Source of the DNA: Tubulanus polymorphus
Taxonomy: Eukaryota; Nemertea; Palaeonemertea; Tubulaniformes; Tubulanidae
Reading direction: 5' to 3'
Assembly: GCF_964204645.1 (NCBI RefSeq)
Contig: NC_134033.1
Coordinates: 1,290,631-1,354,630 of the forward strand
DNA length: 64,000 bases
The translations under genes were made by a program, and so were the position numbers. How positions within the stretch are numbered: the stretch's first letter is position 1; each line of letters opens with the position of its first letter. The notes under the pieces were generated by a model. The model did not search any database. It had not been told where the DNA came from and was given only the letters and a program-made list of their open reading frames with translations. Positions 58,228 through 64,000 of this stretch are shown piece by piece.

Positions 58228-58772
58228 GAACAGAGCACTAAAAGTTTGTAGTTACCCCACCTCCTGCCAGGGTTGGAAAACAGCCGGTAGAACTGATCTA
58301 AAAGTTTGTAGTTACCCCACCTCCCGCCAGGGTTGGAAAACAGCCAGTAGAACTGATACAAAAGTTTGTAGTTACCCCACCTCCTGCCAGGGTTGGAAAA
58401 CAGCCAGTAGAACTGATCTAAAAGTTTGTAGTTACCCCACCTCCCGCCAGGGTTGGAAAACAGCCAGTAGAACTGATACAAAAGTTTGTAGTTACCCCAC
58501 CTCCCGCCAGGGTTGGAAAACATCCAGTAGAACTGATCTAAAAGTTTGTAGTTACCCCACCTCCCGCCAGGGTGGGGGAACAGCCAGTAGAACTGATCTA
58601 AAAGTTTGTAGTTACCCCACCTCCCGCCAGGGTGGGGGAACAGCCAGTAGAACTGATCTAAAAGTTTGTAGTTACCCCACCTCCCGCCAGGGTGGGGGAA
58701 CAGCCAGTAGAACTAATCTAAAAGTTTGTAGTTACCCTACCTCCCGCCAGGGTGGGGGAACAGCCAGTAGAT
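58228..58772 (+). repeat. 60-bp tandem repeat, 9 units
   Basis: Unit AAAAGTTTGTAGTTACCCCA, CCTCCCGCCAGGGTTGGAAA, ACAGCCAGTAGAACTGATCT. Units 1-5 carry GTTGGAAAAC and 6-9 carry GTGGGGGAAC, showing block homogenisation. In units 1-5 two end types (GATCT, GATAC) alternate. A minus-strand frame stays open over the first five units as a 20-residue repeat but is probably not coding. Confidence 0.96.
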
Positions 58773-58779
58773 GACATAC

Positions 58780-59640
58780 CCCTCCCCCCTCATAGATGTT
58801 GTGGTAGAAGATACTTGAGTTCTAGAGACTCTCCTCCTCACGGGCAGTATGAGCGAGACTGACTGCAACTTCAGAATCGAATTTGTCGTTAATTGATCGA
58901 GTAATTATTCATTAGAGAAACTTCCAAACCGCGCGTCATAACCGACTATTTACTCCGCGCGACCGTGACCTTTTAAAGTCTCTGTTCAACCGCGCGCTCG
59001 CTCTTGCTCATCGCGTGCGAGGTATCGATGAGAGTCATGGCGGCGACGGCGGCGGCGACGGCGGCGGCGGCGAGCCCTCGCGATATTAACGGTTTTCATC
59101 GATCTCACGGCGATACGAATAACGTATAACTAATTGTATCTAGTTACCCAGAGATGGATAGATACCTCCTTAAGGGCGGCGTCTAAGTATTTCCACTCGA
59201 GTCGCGGCGAATGCGCCGCAAATGAATGGACGACTAATTAATAGAAACCACTCAATAATTTCTTTCATACACTGGCGAGGAGGAATCTGATATACTCGAC
59301 GGATGGATGGATGTATTCTCTGCTTCCTCCCCGCGGGAGCAGAGACCTCCTATTCCAGTTAACCGTCTTTTACTATTTCGATTATACATAAGGCTCCCTT
59401 CAGGCTTTTCGACTGGATTTCTATATAATAGCTACTATTATTGTGTGACGCCATCAAAAATGTAATTTTCGTCTTATATCGTGTTTCATACGAAAGTGGT
59501 GCCATTATTGCGCTGCTACTTGATGTCGTCGGGTGTATTATGTTTCTCGGCTATGACTTCTGTTAATGGTTCCCGAGTACGCGCAGAAGTTTAGTCGAAT
59601 TGCCGTTAGACTCAGATCAAACCCACAGTTGTAGGCAAAA
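58780..59640. other. Intronic DNA with a GGC tract
   Basis: GGCGGCGACGGCGGCGGCGA-type sequence at 59038-59073. No gene signal otherwise. Confidence 0.4.
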
Positions 59641-59654
59641 AAAAAACATTCTTC

Positions 59655-59890
59655 ATTCCTGGCTATACCGGGACTCGAACCCGGGGCATCGAGTTGCAAA
59701 TTATGTGTTCTACCGTTAGACCACAGAACTCTGGTGACCATGAGTTTGTCAGTTTAGTATCCTGACCAATCAGCTTTATGGCGTCCAGTCACGTGTGTGA
59801 TAACCAGTCAGCTGTGAGGTGACTCGATTCCGACTAACAACACCCGCTATCATTATCTGATTACGACAGCAAAGACTGGTTGACTGTTAC
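59655..59890 (-). mobile_element. tRNA-derived retroposon with upstream leader (copy C)
   Basis: On the minus strand TGGTCTAACGGTAGAACA (box A) and GGGTTCGAGTCCCGG (box B with a perfect T stem) lie within 59728-59665, ending in a T-rich stretch. The leader holds AATGATAGCGGGTGTTGTTA (about 59850) and CTAAACTGACAAACTCATGG with GTCACC, matching copy B. No acceptor stem complement to the 3' part is present. Confidence 0.65.
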
Positions 59891-59896
59891 TTAAAT

Positions 59897-60052
59897 GAGC
59901 TTAGACTGGTCTTAAGTTGTTAGATTGGTTATAGAACCAAAATGAGCTTCAACTGGTCTAGGTTATTAGATTGGTTATAGAACCAACATGAGCTTAGACT
60001 GGTCTTAAGTTGTTAGATTGGATATAGAACCAAAATGAGTTTGAGACCAGTC
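59897..60052 (+). repeat. 47-bp tandem repeat, about 3.5 units
   Basis: ATGAGCTTAGACTGGTCTTA with AGTTGTTAGATTGGTTATAG, as at 17.57 kb. It starts right after copy C of the tRNA-like element; a lone unit also lies just before copy B at 41.05 kb. Confidence 0.88.
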
Positions 60053-60251
60053 TTGGATTTATGGCTCAAATCAGTGCCTCTTGCGTCACACCGTTAGTAG
60101 CAAAAGGAGTTAGTTCGGAATTGTATGTGGGTATAAACCTGTTTGCTTTCAAATAATCCTCACACGAACTATATATGTATCAGTGTGATGTGTATCTTGC
60201 ACAATTGTTTAAACTGGATGATTTTGAAATGGTTTTGAGTTGAGAGAGAGA

Positions 60252-60252
<1 letters not shown>

Positions 60253-60292
<40 letters not shown>

Positions 60293-60303
60293 ACTGCTGT
60301 TGA
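60253..60303 (+). repeat. CTG trinucleotide tract
   Basis: About 15 CTG triplets with one CTA. Confidence 0.93.
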
Positions 60304-60479
60304 CAGTGATGTATGTGGCGATACGGAGCTAGTGAAACTGTAGAAACGGAACACTGCAGACTATAACGACATGTTGATGGCGGTGTTATTATTGAACATG
60401 TCAAATCGTCGTCTCTTTTCACGTCACTGCGTTTTCCGTCATTTTCTCTCCTACGAAAAAATACCCGAGGCCCAATTTC

Positions 60480-60800
60480 TATTTCAAATTCTATTTAGTA
60501 AGAGTACGTCGCCATTTGGATAAGTCGTCACATTACTGAAGTCATCTCTATTTTTGAGTCTCAATTTGCATTTCTAATTCAATTCACTAAGTATAAGCCA
60601 TCATTTGGATAAGTCGTCACATTACTGAAGTTATCGAGTCCAATTCCCATTCCGCATTCATCATCTAGTTTTCTATTTCTAATTCTAACTAATCTTTGTA
60701 TTTCTAATTAATTTTACTAAGTGTACGTCATCATTTGGATAGGCCGTCACATTACTGAAATCAGCTCGATTTTTTTGTCAAAGTTGTATTTCTAATTCGT
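60480..60800 (+). repeat. Diverged tandem repeat, 3 units of about 100-130 bp
   Basis: CATTTGGATAAGTCGTCACA with TTACTGAAGT recurs at about 60513, 60603 and 60732, with TTTCTAATTCAATTCACTAA between. Confidence 0.75.
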
Positions 60801-61137
60801 GTAAGTCATCATTTCTAGTACGAGTCCGGTGTAAATGTGAAAAACTGCTTCTTGTATTGAGAGCTCAAACCAAATTGATGTTAAACCTAACCTCAGCTTG
60901 ATGTTGTTGCATTCGCTATCATATCCGAGTGACGTATAAGCGGGTTCGAATCCTGCTGGCCGCTTACAGCGCGCGGGTTACACTTCAAAGGCTGAGGTCC
61001 CATCGTGAGGTTCCATGAATAATACAAAGGATTAGTCTCGGGAAACCGAGATCAAAAACCATATTTTCAAAGCGACCTTTTCTGAATTATTTTTTTTTTA
61101 AACTCTAACCATCTTTTTCTTGATGTTCTCTTTACAG

Positions 61138-61308
61138 AAAATGGAACTCGTCCGTTGTTGAACGGTAGAAGGCGGACATTCCCGGTGATATTGTTCATAC
61201 ACGGTGAATCGTATTCTATGGGTACCGGTAACGCGTATGACGGTAGCGTCCTAGCGAGCTTCGGTCAATGCATCGTTATCACTATCAACTACCGACTAGG
61301 AGTTCTAG
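61138..61308 (+). CDS. Neuroligin-like protein, second coding exon
   Basis: The acceptor TTTACAG ends at 61137 and the donor CTAG|GTAAGA lies at 61308/61309. The 171-nt exon is phase 1 at both ends, so the spare G from 1094 plus AA gives Glu152 and the frame continues. The product reads [20 protein letters not shown], then [20 protein letters not shown], then [17 protein letters not shown] with a split Gly. This is the conserved esterase-fold block holding the oxyanion-hole region. HGES in place of HGGS matches what I recall of invertebrate neuroligins. GTGN, DGSVLAS(F/Y)G and NYRLGVLG are strong neuroligin signatures. Esterase catalysis cannot be judged because the nucleophile-elbow exon lies outside the window. 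The basic run RRR before FPV sits at the site that vertebrate splice-site-A inserts adjoin. Confidence 0.9.
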
Positions 61309-62699
61309 GTAAGAGACTGAAAAAATACACCTTAAAATTAACGAAACCTCAATCCGAATTCATGGCCTTTTTCTAAAGAACAATACCAAGGAATGAAATA
61401 TTGGTAATGGTTTTTATAGAGAAACACCAAAAATTCGGATTTATAAAAATTGAATTGTTTATATAACGATATTTTAAATCTTTCGGCTCGTATTGTGGCA
61501 TTCAACTCTTAAATTGCGACGTTTTACCTCTCGGCACCACGGAGTAGAGTCCATACATCGAATTGTTTTGAGTTGATGATGAACAGTTCATAGTTCTGCC
61601 CTGAATCGAGTACAACATGATTAGGAGCGGATTTCGGGAATGGGCTCTACAGTCCGCAACCCCTGTCTTCTCATTGAGGAGGCCCATTTGTTTAAATCAG
61701 AGGTCGTTAGAACCTGCTGATTTGACATTCATCCTGTGGTCTGACATGGCTGTTTTATGTGAAAATGCATTTTCTTTTCTTCTGGACCCCGTGGCCTAGG
61801 TTCGCCTAGATCAGCCCTGCTGCTGAACGGACTCTGTTCCACTGTGGACGTTCTAGAACCAGTTCCGAAGTTATACGACCCAAACGATCCCATTTTTTTT
61901 CGGTTACTTCTGACTTTGTAGAGTAGACATTAGTCCCATTTCCAATGTTTTTGCCCAAGAGACAAATTTTTACCGATAGAACCGTGAGATTGATCCTGGG
62001 TCCTGTCGGTCGTGATATTTGTGGCAAAATTAGGTAAAATGTTCACGAATTTGACCTAAACTGTGGAATTGTGATACGCAGGCGATGACCAAAAACGTGA
62101 GTTAAATTCTACGATCGAATAGTTGTAAATGAACGAGAAGTTGACTGATAGAATTACGGTTAACTAAACAGTTATAGATCCTGTTATGGTCTGGACAGAA
62201 AATACAACGGCCAGTGATTCAGGAGTCAGAAACTTTATAGTTATAATATTATATTATGTATATTTAACCGTTCTTTAGATATCATATTCCCCCTCCCCTC
62301 ACTCCCCTCCTCTCACTCCCCCCCCCCTTTCACAGAGATCATAAACCATTAGATTATCTGATAGTGGCTTCTATAGTGTCAATAATATTTGCCAGTATTT
62401 CATGATTTACGGTCACTTACTCCTGCGATAAGAACGTGATTTATGATCGACCAAAATCTCTCTTAAAATATCCTCTTATTGCGGTATCTGTTTTATAGTG
62501 GACCCTGACTGAGACTGGCTTCAGAATCACATCAATACACCCCCCCCCCCTCCACCCAAACTTGACCATTCATTCTTTCGATGTATAACCAATCGTTTTA
62601 TAGAAATCTTGCCTACGAAACCGGCTGAAAGTGTTGATGAAACACTCTGAATCCGTTAGATATCCCGCACACTAAGAATAAAAAGAGTCTGAAATATTT

Positions 62700-62965
62700 C
62701 CTGAGGTAGTTTATTCAACGTTTCGACTATATCCTAATAGCAATCTTCAGGAATACTGTATTCCTTGAGCTAGTGTAGTTTATTCAACGTTTCGACTATA
62801 TCCTAATAGTCATCTACAGGAATACTGTATTCCTTGAGCTAGTGTAGTTTATTCAACGTTTCGACTATATCCTGATAGCAATCTTCGGGAATACTGTATT
62901 CCTTGAGCTAGTGTAGTTTATTCAACGTTTCGACTTAATTCTAAAAGTCATAATCAGGAATACTG
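62700..62965 (-). repeat. 69-bp tandem repeat of hammerhead-like units, 4 copies
   Basis: Units read (+ strand) GTAGTTTATTCAACGTTTCG, ACTATATCCTAATAGCAATC, TTCAGGAATACTGTATTCCT, TGAGCTAGT. GGAATACTGTATTCC is near palindromic. The last unit is decayed. Confidence 0.92.
62712..62755 (-). ncRNA. Hammerhead-ribozyme-like motif, array copy 1
   Basis: Minus strand: helix I TATTC, CTGAAGA, an extra T, helix II TGCTAT / ATAGTC (first pair mismatched, one G-T), GAAA, CGTT, helix I return GAATA (five pairs). GTT replaces GTC as cleavage triplet. Copies 2 (62781-62824, CTGTAGA), 3 (62850-62893, CCGAAGA) and 4 (62919-62962, CTGATTA) each lose a different core base, though copy 2 has a perfect helix II. 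Confidence 0.5.
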
Positions 62966-63134
62966 TTTTTACAATTATTATGAGATTGAATGCAGAATTA
63001 AGACACTTGAGCAATTAGATGCGATGGTTAAAATACTTCAACCTACGAAACGTCGATATCGTTTCGTCAGAAAATAGAAATAGAAAATGTTCCAGAGGTT
63101 TGAAATTGAAGTAATGATAATAATGAATATCTGA

Positions 63135-63400
63135 GGAGAGTTAACGTGGTACCAGGCTCAGAATACTAGTGAAAGAGAATACTAGTTAACAGAATACTAG
63201 TGAGGAGAGTTAAGAGAATCCTAGTGAAAGAGAATACTAGTTAACAGAATACTAGTGAGGAGAGTTAAGAGAATCCTAGTGAAAGAGAATACTAGTTAAC
63301 AGAATACTAATGAGGAGAGTTAGTTAAGAGAATCCTAGTGAAAGAGAATACTAGTTAACAGAATACTAGTGAGGAGAGTTAAGAGAATACTAGTGAAATC
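63135..63400 (+). repeat. 55-bp tandem repeat, about 4 units
   Basis: Units AGAATACTAGTGAGGAGAGT, TAAGAGAATCCTAGTGAAAG and AGAATACTAGTTAAC. One unit has a TTAG duplication. Confidence 0.92.
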
Positions 63401-63688
63401 CGTATCGATATTTCATTTACGAGAAATTCATCGATAAGTCATCGGCTGATTATCCAGCCGTCGATTCTCTTTGCGAAAATAGCGAGGCGCCTTTAGAAAG
63501 ACTAAGGAATTCTATCGTAGAACAATAAGCACGAATCAGGCGCCTAATTGCAGCCCGTTGTAGTGACGGATTTTTACGCATTGTGCAATTTAATCAGCAG
63601 AAGCCATCCGATAACTCGTCTTTATAGCGCGGTGTAATGCGGTAAATAGTACGACTAATGTACCCGCTCTATCTCTCTTCATTAACGT

Positions 63689-63711
63689 GACAAGAGCAGC
63701 AACAGCAGCAT

Positions 63712-63762
<51 letters not shown>

Positions 63763-63763
63763 G
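63689..63763 (+). repeat. CAG trinucleotide tract
   Basis: AGCAGCAACAGCAGCATCAG followed by about 16 uninterrupted CAG triplets. Likely length-polymorphic. Confidence 0.95.
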
Positions 63764-64000
63764 CCTTAGGATATCTGAAAAAAGTACATTTTAATCAATT
63801 GTGGTTACAAAAATATTCACCATAGAACAGCAAGCAGTATGGCCTATTTGGATATCAGAGTGCCCTTTTTGGCTATGATAATTCCTTCAAAATTGACTTC
63901 TAAATCCAGCTCTGCCTTTATGCGTTTTACCACGAATACGTATGTTTACTTCACATCACACTCCGGTAGAGAATTAGTGTGGCATCATTATGACAGCAGC

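Larger units (their letters stand above)
1095..61137 (+). other. Giant (about 60 kb) intron of the neuroligin-like gene
   Basis: It is bounded by GTAAGA at 1095 and TTTACAG at 61137, with compatible phase 1 on both sides. It contains no convincing nested host gene on either strand. Most open frames longer than 100 codons are translations of low-complexity purine or pyrimidine tracts. The remainder is repeat-derived sequence or unique AT-leaning DNA. The intron occupies the position after NIYVP where vertebrate neuroligins have splice site A, so small cassette exons could be hidden in it; none can be called by eye. Confidence 0.8.
61309..64000 (+). other. Start of the next neuroligin intron
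   Basis: This follows donor GTAAGA at 61309 and runs off the window. It holds a short pyrimidine-rich patch near 62290-62330, a fragment of the CCAGTTCC/AACTGTGGAA repeat family around 61835-62065, a 69-bp array with hammerhead-like cores, a 55-bp array at 63135-63400 and a CAG tract at 63689-63763. No further exon is visible. Confidence 0.7.

Noticed and set aside
63035-63065. Extra hammerhead-like copy (GAAACGTCGATATCG)
   Set aside because: GAAACGTC is present, but there is no CUGANGA upstream with a helix II on either strand; only a short palindrome.

Overview
The window is animal genomic DNA dominated by a single very long intron. Two short exons of one gene on the + strand are the only protein-coding sequence I can support with confidence. 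The first (598-1094; ATG at 641) encodes a signal peptide and the start of an esterase-fold domain. The second (61138-61308) encodes the block with [20 protein letters not shown] and NYRLGVLG. Spliced together they keep frame and read as the N-terminal third of an invertebrate neuroligin, a postsynaptic cell-adhesion protein. The intron between them is about 60 kb and lies where vertebrate neuroligins carry alternative splice site A. The invertebrate HGES motif and the sequence style suggest a bilaterian invertebrate, probably a lophotrochozoan (mollusc, annelid or nemertean grade). This is an inference; the species cannot be named from the sequence.

Layout: 1-597 upstream intron end; 598-1094 first coding exon; 1095-61137 giant intron; 61138-61308 next coding exon; 61309-64000 start of the following intron. 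The introns hold no convincing host gene. They are packed with repeats: a 92-bp satellite in two same-strand arrays (2.7-3.7 kb and 36.1-37.9 kb); minisatellites with units of 28, 47, 60, 69, 87 and 109 bp; long purine or pyrimidine tracts; CAG/CTG tracts; palindromic and terminal-inverted-repeat elements; a hAT-type element with an 8-bp target duplication; tRNA-like retroposons; and a decayed non-LTR reverse transcriptase fragment.

Three patterns stand out. (1) Hammerhead-ribozyme-like cores lie inside two palindromic foldback elements (39.2 kb, 55.3 kb) and in a four-copy 69-bp array (62.7 kb), resembling motifs known from Penelope-like retroelements. (2) Repeat units carrying near-consensus matches to the bilaterian CTCF motif occur as a seven-site array at 43.55-44.05 kb, and a related CCACCAGGTGTCGCT form clusters at 22.2, 22.8-23.2 and 48.6-48.9 kb. 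(3) Several minisatellites appear to have grown from parts of interspersed elements (47-bp module, CCCAGTTCCACAGTT module, 28-bp inverted-repeat arm). All function claims for non-coding sequence are inference from motif shape.
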